DNA from: Berghia stephanieae
Taxonomy: Eukaryota; Mollusca; Gastropoda; Nudibranchia; Aeolidiidae
Length of the DNA stretch: 64,000 nucleotides
Assembly: GCA_034508935.3 (NCBI GenBank)
Contig: CM067444.1
Location: forward strand, 107,385,636-107,449,635
Direction: 5' to 3'
Part shown: positions 30,650-42,815 of the stretch, piece by piece
How positions within the stretch are numbered: the first letter of the stretch is position 1
How the letters are laid out: each line of letters starts with the position of its first letter
Notes under the pieces: model-generated
Told to the model about the DNA's origin: nothing
Database searches by the model: none
The model's input: only the letters and a program-made list of their open reading frames with translations
Program-made: the position numbers and the translations under genes

Positions 30650-30900
30650 GGACTCTTTCTTCTCGTTCTTCTCTACGTATTCTTTCTTCGTGTTCTTTTT
30701 CTTCTCTACGAATTCTTTCTTCATGTTCTTTTTCTTCTCTACGAATTCTTTCTTCATTTTCTTCTCTACGAATTCTTTCTTCATTTTCTTCTCTACGAAT
30801 TCTTTCTTCATTTTTTCTCTACGAATTCTTTCTTCATTTTCTTCTCTACGAATTCTTTCTTCATTTTCTTCTCTACGAATTCTTTCTTCATGTTCTTTTT
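30650..30900 (-). repeat. Minisatellite in the gag region of the LTR element
   Basis: A unit of about 30-36 bases built around CTACGAATTCTTTCTTC is repeated about eight times. In the element's sense it encodes charged Glu/Arg/Lys repeats (EERIRREE-type), a probable coiled coil near the start of gag. Confidence 0.85.
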
Positions 30901-31854
30901 CTTCTTTTACTTTCTCTTCGCACCATGAAAATATTCTTTCCTGGGGTATTTCTAAGTCCTTTGCGAGACTTAAGTATCTTTTATATGCTTCCATGTTGTA
31001 ATAAATTAGTTACGATATTTTATATATTATATTGACAGGATACTGTTACTGACTGTTTTATTTATTTACACTTACTGGAATGAACTGTTCTATTTTTAGA
31101 AATCTCTCTCTCTTATTTCAACTTATTATGTATGTTGAATTTGATGCCTTTTATCGTTATATCTTATAAAGCAATGTGTCAATACAATGCGGAGTTATTA
31201 TGACTTGTGTCAATAACAATGTGTCAATCGCGTGTACTCTAAACTATGTTACTACGAAAAATGTATCACCAATGTGTGTGACTCGTCGTTAGTTTGTGTA
31301 CAATTATTCGCAATGACGCTAATATACTAGAGTGTGATAACAATAATAGGATGCCAAAATAATCCCAAGTTATCTATCACTAAATATAACACGACGGCTA
31401 GTAGACTCCTTTTATTATTATTTAGTTTTTAAAGACTCACTTTTCAGAACATAATATATAAGTGGTTTTCGGTAACAGTAATATGCCAAAAATGCATTTA
31501 AAACAAATCACTATGCAAAACAAATCACGATGTCTATAGTTACTATGTGATGCCCAACTCATGTAAAAGAGAATAATGAAGGATATATTCACCAACTCAG
31601 TTCGTGGCTGGGACCTCTCTCTTGTTCAATGGTTGTTCAACAATTGTAATTAGGCATTGAAGAGTGTTTAACAGTGATGTCTGAAATACAAAACAATAAA
31701 ATATCGTAAGATTTACAATAGTTACAAAATGTGTTCACAACACTGAGTGATTGGATGACAGGTGAATGAATCGTTATGGAATGTAAACATATTGAAAACA
31801 ATTCATGAATGAGGCAAACAACAAAATGAAATGAGTGATATAATAACAAAGTGG

Positions 31855-32110
31855 ACAAGGAATGAATGAATGAATGAAAAACTGAGTGAATAGATGAATG
31901 AATGAATGGATAATGTATGAATGAAAGAATGAAGGGAGGAATAAATGTATGAATGATTGGATAAATGAGTGAATAAACGGATGAATGGATGAATGGATGA
32001 ATGAATGAATGAATGAATAAATGAATGAACAATGAATGAATGAATAATTTATAAATGAATAAATGAATGAAGGAATGAATCAATAAAATGCTATTCAATT
32101 TGAATGAAAG
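31855..32110. repeat. (GAAT)n-rich leader of the LTR element
   Basis: Imperfect ATGA/GAAT tetranucleotide repeats occupy about 250 bases between gag and the 5' LTR. The antisense frame they create is an artefact. Confidence 0.85.
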
Positions 32111-32306
32111 AATGAATGGATAAATTGCTATTCCATTTAAATGAAGAAATGAAAAAGAAAAAAAAATTAATCCTGTAAATAGGGAGTTCAATTAAAATAT
32201 GATCAAGTGGGGCAATTAAGAGTTTTACAATTTAAACTTTAAAGTTAGATGAAATAGATATAAGTAACTAAATAAATTCAATTCTTTATATGTGTCCCCT
32301 CCAAAA

Positions 32307-33051
32307 TGTCATGGTCTCAAGTGAGTAAAGAGCTACTCGACTATGCATAAAGATATATGTAGAATGAGGCCCCAGAATTTACTAGTTACTATAAATGAAA
32401 AACAATTAACGATTTGTTTACAATGAAATAAAAATAATGATGAAATTTAATTAAAAGAGATAAACAGTGATCGTGGCAGTTACAAATAGAGATATGAATA
32501 TTTTACGTAACTTATGATAATATGTCAGGTTCATAAGTTTACGTTTCCAGGCAGTTGATGGGCTTGGATGATCTATTCCTCTGATAACAGGATCGGACTC
32601 GTAAAATTCCACTTCCAGGCAATTGGTAAGAAGTTATAGTGTAGTACAGCGGGCTTGGGTTTGATCCTTGAAGATTATACAATCAAAGTTAAAAGCTCCG
32701 GCGTCTTAATGGTGTAGATATAATATCTACAAAGTCCCAGAAGATAAAAATCTTACAATATATATATAGGAATAGAGTGACTGGCCGTCCGGCATAGATT
32801 GTGGAGAGAAAGTGAGTGTCGAATGTTAGACCTATCAGCTTTTATAATAAGTGGCTACGTGACAGAATGTAGAACGAAAAGTATTCACTAATTAGAAATT
32901 AATTCGAGGGAAGGCTATAAAAGGAAAGACGATCTAATATTAGAAGGTAAAGTTTATCTAAGCCTACCGAAATATAACTGGAGTGAGATGAATTCAGTTC
33001 TTAATAAAATAAAATTTAATAAGATAATTGTGAACAACCTTTACTGTGACA
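32307..33051 (-). repeat. LTR (5' LTR in element sense)
   Basis: It is 745 bp, the same length as and apparently identical to 25856-26600. It is followed at 33052-33056 by the GAGGC target duplication. The primer-binding site should lie just inside it, near 32287-32304 (minus strand TGGAGGGGACAC), but I cannot name the tRNA. Confidence 0.93.
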
Positions 33052-33056
33052 GAGGC

Positions 33057-33840
33057 CTTTAGCAGCTGCTTTGGATAAAAGGAGGCCCACTCCTGCTTCA
33101 TGGTGATCACTAATGTCTTTTCCAGAATATATCAATGTTTCTCCTGTTTGTAATTTTGTCTCTCCGTGGCCGTTCCAACGGACTTCACACATGCCGATAA
33201 GGGTGAGACTGTCTCTGTTCATATCTGCCACTGCTTGAGCACATCTACCAGACTCCCATCACACGTCCCTAATAGGATGGGCTTTTTATGTGATAACAAT
33301 CTTGGAGGCTTTATCAAGGGAGTTATTGGGCTAAGAGGGTTGTCAGCTCTGCAGCTCCCTGGCAGATTCCGTCGTAGCCCGTCATCATTCTCCTGATTGG
33401 AGTCCCTGGTCTCCAAAGAACTGAATTTGTGGTTATATTGCTGTTGTAGGTTTCTGTAACTTACTGTTTTTAAATGAACGGGTAGTTGGCCCATCGCATA
33501 ACCCCCGAATTGGAGGACCAGGATTAATTTTGGAGATTCACTCCTAGACTGGCTACTCTCCCGAGTTAGTGAGCCCAGTCTACCCATGGTTTTCTGATGG
33601 GGTTTCCGTACATTCCGTGACTAATGGAGTTTTCATTCTCCTAGGTGAACTGTCTCAGTCGAGACTAATGAGCTCCGCCTAACCAGGTTTGAAATAAGAG
33701 ATTTCCCTCTCCTAGGTGAATTGTCTTCCCATGAGACTAATGAGCTCCACGATCTTGTGAATCCCTTGGTCTGGCTCCCCACGGACCTGTTCGGCTTGGT
33801 TAGACCTGCCAGGGCACACGAAGTCCCCGCCTAAAGCTCC
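33057..33840 (-). mobile_element. RTE LINE remnant, part 1 (5' leader and start of endonuclease)
   Basis: The minus strand gives a weak start-of-endonuclease region, then RDSLTLIGMCEVRWNGHGET and LLLSKAAAKGL, the first part of an RTE endonuclease. Upstream lies a leader with GGATATGCCTTGTCGTGGCA and a direct repeat of about 70 bp (CTCCTAGGTGAA..GAGACTAATGAGCTCC at about 33640-33750). The reading continues across the LTR element into 25855-24597, so the LTR element landed in this endonuclease region. Confidence 0.8.
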
Positions 33841-33869
33841 CCCTGCCACGACAAGGCATATCCGCTTGG

Positions 33870-34210
33870 GGGGGGGGGAGCCTTACCGCTATAAGTTGAG
33901 GCTTTTAGGTGGAATAAAATAATGGAGAGGTGCCCGGCTAGCGGTGGCTTACAAGACGAATGCTCGGGATAGGGGGGTTGCGTCCCTATTCGGGCGCCGG
34001 TATGGATCGCTATTCCGTTCGTGCCTATCACGTCAGGCTGACGTGAGGCGCCCAAAATCGAACGGCCTTCCAGGATGGTCTAGTGACGGTCAACCGGTTA
34101 GATCATGGCCGACTAGAATCAAAAACATACTTCAAGGCGGTGATCCATTAGGGGGGATCAGTGTGACGCAGCTGGGTTCTCGCGTAGCCATCGTGAACTT
34201 ATAGCCCGAC
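33870..34210 (-). mobile_element. LINE 5'-leader-like sequence, related to 46015-46140
   Basis: Two blocks match the leader of the I-like LINE at 46 kb in the same orientation: CTATTCGGGCGCCGG.ATGGATC against CTATTCGGGCACCGGGTTTGGATC-type sequence, and GGATGGTCTAGTGACGGTC against GGATGGTCTCGTGACGGTC. It lies directly upstream of the RTE leader. It is either a separate truncated LINE or a leader module shared by both. Confidence 0.55.
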
Positions 34211-34239
34211 ACTAGAACCAACCGGGACTTATAGTTTTT

Positions 34240-34605
34240 AAAAGTTTTTGCACCGTCTAGTGAGTTGTCGTTAGTACAACTCAAGGAAAAAAGTGATTTC
34301 ATGGTTGAAGTATTGAATACAACTCACGATTTGTTTTCTTTTGCGGCCAAAGACTTGTCTTTTGACGTCATTTTTTGGTCAGTGTCAGCGTAGCCATCGT
34401 TATGTTACAGCGTGACACTGAAATCCAAAAGGACTGGCAGTTTGACGTCATTATTTGGTTTTTGCACCGCCTAGTGAGTTGTCGTTAGTAGAGCTCATGG
34501 AAACAAGTTATTTCATTGGTTGAACTATTGAATACAACTCACAATTTGTTGTCTTTTGTGGCAAAAGACTGGCATTTTGACGTCATTTTTTGGTCAGTGT
34601 CAGGC
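34240..34605. repeat. Diverged tandem duplication (~215 bp unit) with three TGACGTCA sites
   Basis: Two copies share TTTTGCACCG.CTAGTGAGT, GTTGTCGTTAGTA, TTGAATACAACTCAC and TTTTGACGTCATTTTTTGG. The 8-base palindrome TGACGTCA occurs at 34363-34370, 34443-34450 and 34578-34585. It may be the 5' regulatory repeat of a retroelement. Confidence 0.7.
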
Positions 34606-34944
34606 CATAACTTTACGAAGGCCACGGTGTCCGGCTATAAGTTAACGATGGTTACGGTTCGCGGTAATACATAATAAGTATAATTCACGGACAGGATGGA
34701 CGGTCATAACATTGTTGTGTGACGCCATCAGAGGCTGATTGCAAAATGTCATATATCTCGGAGATTATCTTAATCTAACGATAATATTATGAAATAGCTG
34801 AGTAAAACTTTTGAGAGCCAAAATGGGAAATTATTTTATAATTTTATTGAATTGCTGTCAGAATCTCGAACAATTGGATTGCGTGAAAACTGAGTTGTTT
34901 AGCGCGGGAAACACGATTTTCTCTTCGTCTTCCCCATTTTTGTT

Positions 34945-34953
34945 TTATTATTA

Positions 34954-35042
<89 letters not shown>
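34945..35042. repeat. (ATT)n microsatellite
   Basis: About 98 bases of ATT with two short interruptions. Confidence 0.95.
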
Positions 35043-35043
<1 letters not shown>

Positions 35044-35898
35044 TACAGTCTCTTTTATAATATTATATTATGTGTCGGTTGCTCATGAGTGCAGGGTCAG
35101 GTCTTAGTTGGGGAGGGGGCGGGGAGACAAATAATGTTTGTTACAAGATAGGTTACAATAATTTCAAAGCTTTGGCCATGGACAGGCACTTTACTCGTAA
35201 AAGTATGAATAAAAAAGCTCCCCCCCCCCCCCCCCCACCCACCACCATCCTTTCTTTCAGAAGGAAAACTCACCAAACCGAGTTTGGTCTAAGTGTAGCT
35301 TGAGAGGGGTTGAGGGTGGGGGTGATACTGTTACAGTAAGATGCACTCCTACTTTCGGTCTTTTAGCAGTAAAAAATCATAATTTGTAGTCGACTATATT
35401 TTTCCTAATAACTTAATTTTCTGAAAGATTTGACTATACAGAATGGAGCCTTTAGATTTTGTCTCTTTTGTCTTTTTATATATTTAAATTGTTGTATTGA
35501 TAGTGTAAACTGTTGAAAGCTGTTGTAAATTCTGCTCAGAAACTTTCCAGAATGTATTAAGATCGACATTTCATCAGTTCCAAGTATCGTTGAAAAATAG
35601 AAAATAAACTGACAACAATACCTTTACTTCCTTTTTCTAACTTCCGTTAAGGTAATGTAATGAAAAAAATAAATACCTATTTATATTTATTAAAATCTCT
35701 CAATTTATCGACATAATCGTAAAATATTTTATTTTTAATCCACCCCTCACATTTTGATCCAATCATCTGGATACGTATATTGTACATGTATTGCTGGAAA
35801 CCCAGGATAAACACCCTCTCGATGTCACTACTTTTTGGTTGAACACATACTACTTCTAAATACAAACAGGAGTAATGCCGTCTTCTATCAATGATATA

Positions 35899-35960
35899 AT
35901 AATAATAATAATAATAATAAATCTTTATTGTCCTAAAAAAAGTGGCAATTTGTCATTTAG
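35899..35960 (-). repeat. LINE 3' tail (CR1-like), (ATT)n-ended
   Basis: The minus strand reads AGGACAATAAAGATTTATT followed by ATT repeats, a familiar ending of CR1/L2-type LINE copies. No coding part is recognisable upstream. Confidence 0.45.
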
Positions 35961-36200
35961 TTACACATTTATAACAATACAATATTGACATAGACGCACT
36001 CACACAGATGCACTAGTAACATCGTAGTCATCGAAAAAACGGCATCATCATCACAACAACCTTCCTCCTGCCTAATATTTTCGTTACAATCCTTCACGTT
36101 CACCATTCCCCCTGTAACACCATCACCATCTTCATCATACTCCATATTATATTAGTTCCTGTAACAAGCTAACTATGAGAGAGGGAAAGCCTGTGGTCCT

Positions 36201-36202
36201 CC

Positions 36203-36284
<82 letters not shown>

Positions 36285-36287
36285 TCC
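36201..36287. repeat. (CT)n microsatellite
   Basis: About 85 bases of CT repeats with single interruptions. Confidence 0.95.
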
Positions 36288-37374
36288 AGTATCTATCTTC
36301 TCTATACTATTAGTACTTTGGTAAAAAATTCAAATTGGATTGAGCTCAATGAAACCTATATCATTTTAAAGTGCTTTTCAACACGATTCTAATGATACCA
36401 AAATTGTGAAAATCAGATAAGCAGAAAAAAAGTTATGTTAGTTTAAAGGCTGAAAAATGGTCTTCTATTTGCCTTTGTTATTTACTGACGGACTTTGTGA
36501 CCTGAAAATTGTTGCATTTCCGGTAGTAACCACCATTTGGATTTCAAAACTGGTCTAAAATGGCCGCTAAGATTTGAGTAAGGATTTTACTGGAACGAAT
36601 TTCATGGATGCGGTATACAACTTTGCCTTGAATTTAATTTTATTTATGTTAAATAAACGTGCCAGCATGAAATTTTGATTTACCAAGTTCTAATCTTTTA
36701 ATTGTCCAAAGCTAAATTATACCCTATTTTATCCATAATCAAAAGTTATATTAAATTGTCATTGATTTTAAAATAAACTACACCAAACGATAGAATAATT
36801 TCTCCTGAAGAAAATAAGACATAAATCATTAAAATCCATCCATAAACAAAAAATCTATGGAACTTTTTCTGAGACCCATCATTCAAAAGTCCAAAAAATC
36901 GGGTCACAGCCACTAGGCCATTTATCGGCTCCCTGCTGGAGGGCCAAATGGACGTTTACCAAAGTACCTAATACTATATGTGAGGAATAACTATCGATGC
37001 TCTGAGTATGAGTTTGTCCAAAATGCTCAAAACACCCTGCAGCAGGACACAACGCCCAAATACACAAAACCACATGCAATACCGAGCGCCCAAAGTCTGA
37101 CCGCTATACTTTAACTTTACTAGAATTCTGTGAGAACCATTCATAAAAGCAGTTGGCCATAAACATAAACAACTATAATTGCATATGATTAATTTATGAA
37201 GATAGGAATAGAGTTCTCTTCATTAAATAGGCCCAACTTGTTGATCAAGTTGTCTCAGGCTATCGTTAAGAAAAAAAGCCCCAACAAACTTTTTTGCTTT
37301 TTCCTACCAGACTTTGACTTTGGGCTTGGGACTTCGGACTGGGGGGCTTGATTGATTGATTGAAGTTGTGAAGT

Positions 37375-37560
37375 TGAAGAGAAGAAAAAATGAGTAGTTG
37401 TACCAGTAAGGTCGCGGGTTCGAGCCCCCGTCGCCGTCGCGAAATTTTTATTCTCTATTCTCTTCTGGCATTTTCCTACTCACTTCATTTCTTGTTGTTA
37501 TCAACACAAGTGCCTGCTCCACTCACTTTTCTGAATTAAAAATTCACCCCAAGCCCAAAT
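37375..37560 (+). repeat. tRNA-derived SINE, copy 1
   Basis: A strong B-box GGTCGCGGGTTCGAGCC is followed by a body, CGAAATTTTTATTCTCTATT..TCTTCTGGCA..TTCCTACTCACTTCATTTC..GTTATCAACA, shared with the copy at 37765. The 5' head is only partly present. Confidence 0.75.
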
Positions 37561-37764
37561 ACCGGAGCATACTCAAACTCAATGTCAATCGTTTCTGTGT
37601 TACATGTTTGTTTTGAGAATATTGGCTATTAATAATGCTTAAATGCTGGCCAACTCACTTCGCGGCATTTGTGTGTGTTGAACCCGTGACCTCAAGAAGT
37701 CAGGTAGTGAAGGCTCTACTCTAATACTAATAAGACTAGGGTTAGAAGCGATCTTTTTGGAATC

Positions 37765-37960
37765 GTGGATAGCTCATACAGTAGACTCTCCCAGGCCAGG
37801 CGGAGTTGTCATACAAGTAAGGTCGCGGGTTTGAGCCCCATCGTTGCTGCGAAATTTTTATTCTCTATTGTCTTCTGGCACTTTCCTACTCACTTCATTT
37901 CTTGTTGTTATCAACATAGGGGCCTGCTCCACTCACTTTTCTTACTTTCCTCTGCAATAT
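37765..37960 (+). repeat. tRNA-derived SINE, copy 2
   Basis: It has an A-box-like GGATAGCTCATACAGTAGA and a B-box GGTCGCGGGTTTGAGCC, then the same body as copy 1 (CGAAATTTTTATTCTCTATT, CCTACTCACTTCATTTCTTG). The two copies are about 400 bp apart, in the same orientation. Confidence 0.78.
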
Positions 37961-38642
37961 TGTATTGGCGATGAACTTGAAAGTCTTGGGTAAGCAGTGC
38001 TTACTGTGCTTCTATGGACAACGCGTGCCTGGCTACCACTACCATTACCATCACAGAATTATCGTCATATTATAACTACTGTACCCACATTTTCACCACA
38101 TATACCACCACCTCTCATTATCATCTTTTCCATTAATGATACTAGCACTGCTAAATTCAGTAACAGTAACATTACCATCACAACCTTGGGATTATTTGAT
38201 ATTTTTTGTTTGTTTCTCGCATTAACTCTTTCAGGAGGACACATCCCTCTAGTTTTGTGTGATTGGAGAGAACACCTAACCCTTGTTCCTCCTCCTACTT
38301 TAGCACTAGCACTATCATTCTCTTTTTCAAACCCCACCTATCACTAATTGATAGCTTAATACCCATGCCATACCAGTTAGATAAGGTTATTTGACAAACT
38401 CCGAAGCAAATGATGCCAATGGGTAGACACCCTACTATAGAAGTGCCTATGTCTCTTCTTTTACTGCCTGTTTTTCAGCTTAGTCTATTCCCGACCAAAT
38501 CTAAAACATCCAGAGAATAACTAGATACCTTAACTAATTAACGATAGAGATTTATTTTGTTGCTATATTAGAGTTCTGATGCTGGAGCTATATTATTAAT
38601 AGCCATAACAATTTATTATATATTTCTATTCTTTTGTTGCAG

Positions 38643-41600
38643 ATGGCACCAACTGAAAAGAAAGCAGTGGCAGCCAAGCCAGCTGGTGGTGCCGGTGGAG
38701 TAAAAAAACCTTCCCGTAAAAGTACAGGGGTAAGTATAGGCACTTAAATGGAAATTCGGTTTTCAAATGACAGTATAAATCTGGTTTACAATGATGCAGA
38801 ATATCATCCCATTGATTAAATTGTTGGGGGTTTTGTCTCGAGGTCATATAGGGTTATTCAATCTCCACCATCACTATCACAATTCCGTCTTTTATCAAAT
38901 TTTCCATGAACTAAAAGATTCAGCACAACCACTACATCTAAAGCCCTACCACCACCACATCATCATTCCTACCACTACCACCATCACTACTACAACCACC
39001 ACCACATCATCAATCCTATCACGACTATAACCACAACCACATCAGCATCCCTACTAACCCTACTACTACTACCACCACATCATTCTTACCAATTCTACTA
39101 CAACCACATCATCGTTGCTACCACCACCACAACTACTACAAGCACCATCACTTCATCCCTACCACCACTACTATTACAATAACCACCACATCATCCTTAT
39201 TACCACCACACCATCATCCCTAAGACTACTACTACTACAACCACCACCACATTATTCCTACCATCACCACCACTACTACAACAACCACCACACCCTACCA
39301 CCCCTACTATTATTACAACTACCACATCATCGTTGCTACCACCACCAATACTACAATCACCATCACTTCATCATCCCTCTACCACCAGTTATAGTAGTAG
39401 GCATCCTTCCTTCTCATGAAACTGGTTTGTACCCTGTATGCCTTTGGTCTCATCAGTCTTCTTGAGAGCAGCGACGTGTGTGACACAGCAGACCGATCCT
39501 TGCATGGCAGTCTCTACCACCACTACTGTTACAGTAACCACCACATCATCATCCCCACTTCAACTAACACCACACCATCATCCTTAAGACTACTACAACT
39601 ACAACCCCCACTACACGAACATCCCTACCATCACCACATCAACAATCCCTACCACCACTATTTCTACACCCACATCATCATCCTTACAACTGCTAAAACC
39701 ACCACCTTTACAGCATCTACCACCACACCATCATCTTTACCACTAGCAGGTACTTAAAATGAAAATTCAGTTTTCAGATGACAGCATAAAATCTGGTTTA
39801 CTATGATGCAGTATATCATCCCATTGATAAACCCGTTTGAATTTTGTCTCCAGGTTATATAGAAGCAGAGTTATTTAATTTTTTATACCTTAAAAACACC
39901 CCAAAAGTTATTATAGGAATCAGCCTGAAACTGGGCTATTCGGACATAATACCAGTTTGTTGTAAATTGGGTCACATAATTAAATTAGAAATTTTTCAAC
40001 TCTAAATCTTGTTTCTTTCTGGCTGTTAGTCAATGTCGAGTATTTCATTTTTTGTGTTTCTCATTTATTTTCTAGCGCCGACATTATCCAACTGAAGATT
40101 TGCCCAAGCCACGACTTAATCCTAAAAGCAAGCCTTTTAAGAAACACAGGAGGTCTCTTCGTAAATCCATCACTCCTGGAACTGTTCTCATTCTCCTTGC
40201 CGGAATCCACAAGGGAAAGGTAAGAATTGATGATTTTATACTTTTACTCCTTTCCTTCTTTATGAATTAAATTGTGTTTTATACAGTCTTAAGTTTAAAA
40301 AAATTCATTCTAGAAAATTTTATTTTGTTTCTCGGCGCAAGTCTACCATTAATTTTTTGTCATATATTGCATTGAAGAGTAGAATGTCATACACCCATTG
40401 AAAACAGAGATTCCGAAGTTATGGCATAGTATTGGTTGTGATAATGATTATTTTGATTATTGTTTATAACGGAAATGAATCTGTCTATTAACAAGCATAT
40501 CACCATCCTGAGAGCAAGTGCTATCTGATATTCTAAAAAACATCAGAACAATCGGATCATTTATAAATAGGGAAACTTGCAACAAATTGGTAACATCTTT
40601 GATATTTCCGAAAATGGACTGCTGTAAATGCACTGTTTGTCTCATAAATGGTGAAATAAACAAACTGGAGAAAGTACAGAACATTGCAGCCTGCGTTGTA
40701 CTGTAGAAAGACAGGTAAACTGCAGCTTCTTGTTTACTACAGCAGCTGCAATGGCTGCCAGTGGACCAACGCATTCAATACAGATCAGCTGCCATTGTTC
40801 AAGTGCCTGGAAGGCTCATAACCAAAATATCTCTTTGGAAGGTATGTCTGACAACGATCGCTTCGATCGACGAGCAACCTCCAACTGAAAACACTACGCT
40901 GTAGAGTTAAGGTTGGTGAATGCGCTTTCAGCATTTTGGACTCAGGATTATGGATTCTTTTGAAGGAAGTTTGATGAAATATGAAACATTTGTCATCAAC
41001 ACGGGGTTTGTCAACTCATTTAAGACTAAGATTTTGATATTGGTTTATCCAGCATGAAATTAAGGTTTACTTTTAATTTTGCTGTCTTTCAGAGGGTTGT
41101 TTTCCTGAAGCAGTTGGAGACTGGTCTTTTGCTTGTCACTGGTGAGTTAAGATTGAACAAATTGATTCTTTGTTATGGAACTTATTTACATAAATGGAGG
41201 TTTGGTTAATATATTTACGTCTGAACCATTTCACTTCTCAGTGCTACATTAATTCCCCATGTAAAACTGAAAAGCAATTTATACTTATAAAGTACAGGTT
41301 CTATATTAGATTGACATTTAAGTGTCTCTCACTTCTATTTTATGCTACCATGCTAACTGCGTCCAGAATGGGTAGAAATAGAAAAATGTATCATAGCAAC
41401 ATTATCACACCAGTTTTGTAGGCAAGGGGATTGTGGTTAATAGTAACTCTGATAGTACTACACTAGTTCTGCATAAAACATTGGTACGGAACCTATGTGT
41501 CCTATAGGATAGGGGGGGGGGGGGGGGGGGGGGGGGTGAATTGGGCCACATTTGACCAGATTCAGATTAGAGGTTATTATACTTTAAAAAAAAAAAAGGA

Positions 41601-42768
41601 ACAAATTGCAAACCAGGCAAAAGCATTTTAAAGTTGATTTAAATGAAAATGGAGGATGTTCGCTCATTTAGTTCTTGACAAGTAACACTGTTTTGTTAAT
41701 AAGAATCACAAGATTATAGCAATTAGGATAAGTTAATACTGGTAAGGAAGCTAATCATGAATCTTATACAGGGCTGCAGAACACAACTTTGATTGGTTTT
41801 TATTTTACTGCTTATTAATTTTAAAAATTGAAATATGAAGTCTGGTTATTTTGAATTACAATTTGTGATATCAAATTTGTTTGTTCATTTCCTCTCATAT
41901 TTTCTGAGCCTTGTTTTTGTTTTCAATGTTGAAATTTGCGATCTAGTAGGACAGGAATTTGTAACAGACAAATAGATTGCACGTTGTATCGTTTATTTTA
42001 TTTTTTGCCAGGTCCTTTCTTTGCAAACCAATGCCCTATGCGTAGAATCAATCAATGTTATGTGATTGCTACCAAGACCAAGTTGGACATCTCCTCTATC
42101 AATATCCCAGAGAGACTCAATGACAAGTATTTCCGTAAGATCCAGAAGAGGAAGGCCAAACCCAGTGAAGGCGATATCTTTGAGTCTAAGAAAGAAGTAA
42201 GATCATGCTATTTGTTTCATTATTATTATTATTATTATGTTATGTTTTTTTTCATATTAGAATTAATAGGAAATTTTTGTAGCTCATATAAATTGCACAT
42301 ACGTAGACCAGTCCTTGCTGTCCCCATAGTAAGAGACTGGGGGAATGTTGTGCTACATAAATAATCAAAGGGCCATCATTGCATAAGGGTGTTGTTTTCC
42401 ACTCATTTGCTTTGACTTTTTGGTACAGATGAATTATGCGTAAAAATTTTTTTCCTGCACAGACCAGTCACATTTTGGTTAAATTGAATTATTGTAAGTT
42501 TTTTTATTTCCCACATACTTAGCATCTTTCATCTTTCCCCTTGGTTTAGTTTCCAAATGAAAACACAGCAAGTGCACATATGTGACCTATCATCTCAAAA
42601 CATTAAATTCGGAGTGAACAAAGTTATCTGTTCTTCATTAAGTATAGAAATTAATTTACATCAGCAATTATTTTAGAAGTAATCGTTGGGAGTGAGAATA
42701 AGTGAAGTTGGATCAAAATCATTGGCAAGTGCTGAATAACTTGGATATTATTATTATTATTATTATTA

Positions 42769-42815
<47 letters not shown>

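Larger units (their letters stand above)
25856..33051 (-). mobile_element. Ty3/gypsy-related LTR retroelement, Gmr1-like part order; broken
   Basis: Two 745 bp LTRs that look identical by eye, each TGTCA...TGACA, enclose a 5.7 kb interior and are flanked by GAGGC. The coding sense is on the minus strand, so the 5' LTR is 32307-33051. Parts in order are a leader with tetranucleotide repeats, gag with a CCHC knuckle, an aspartic protease, an integrase (HHCC zinc finger, DDE core, GPF/Y end), and then an RT-tail/RNase H-like segment. Integrase ahead of RNase H is the Gmr1-type order, described for a Ty3/gypsy branch in fishes and other deuterostomes. The element is broken, with roughly two breaks in its coding part, but the matching LTRs indicate a recent insertion. 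It sits inside an older RTE LINE. Confidence 0.88.
34606..37370. other. Gene-free stretch with microsatellites
   Basis: It contains the ATT run at 34945-35042, a 17-base poly(C) at 35220-35236, a LINE-type tail at 35899-35960 and the CT run at 36201-36287. No exon is supported. A tRNA-like motif near 36895-36940 is too weak to call. Confidence 0.4.

Noticed and set aside
31637-32191. 184-codon minus-strand frame rich in His/Ile/Phe/Ser
   Set aside because: It is the (GAAT)n leader of the LTR element read in one frame.
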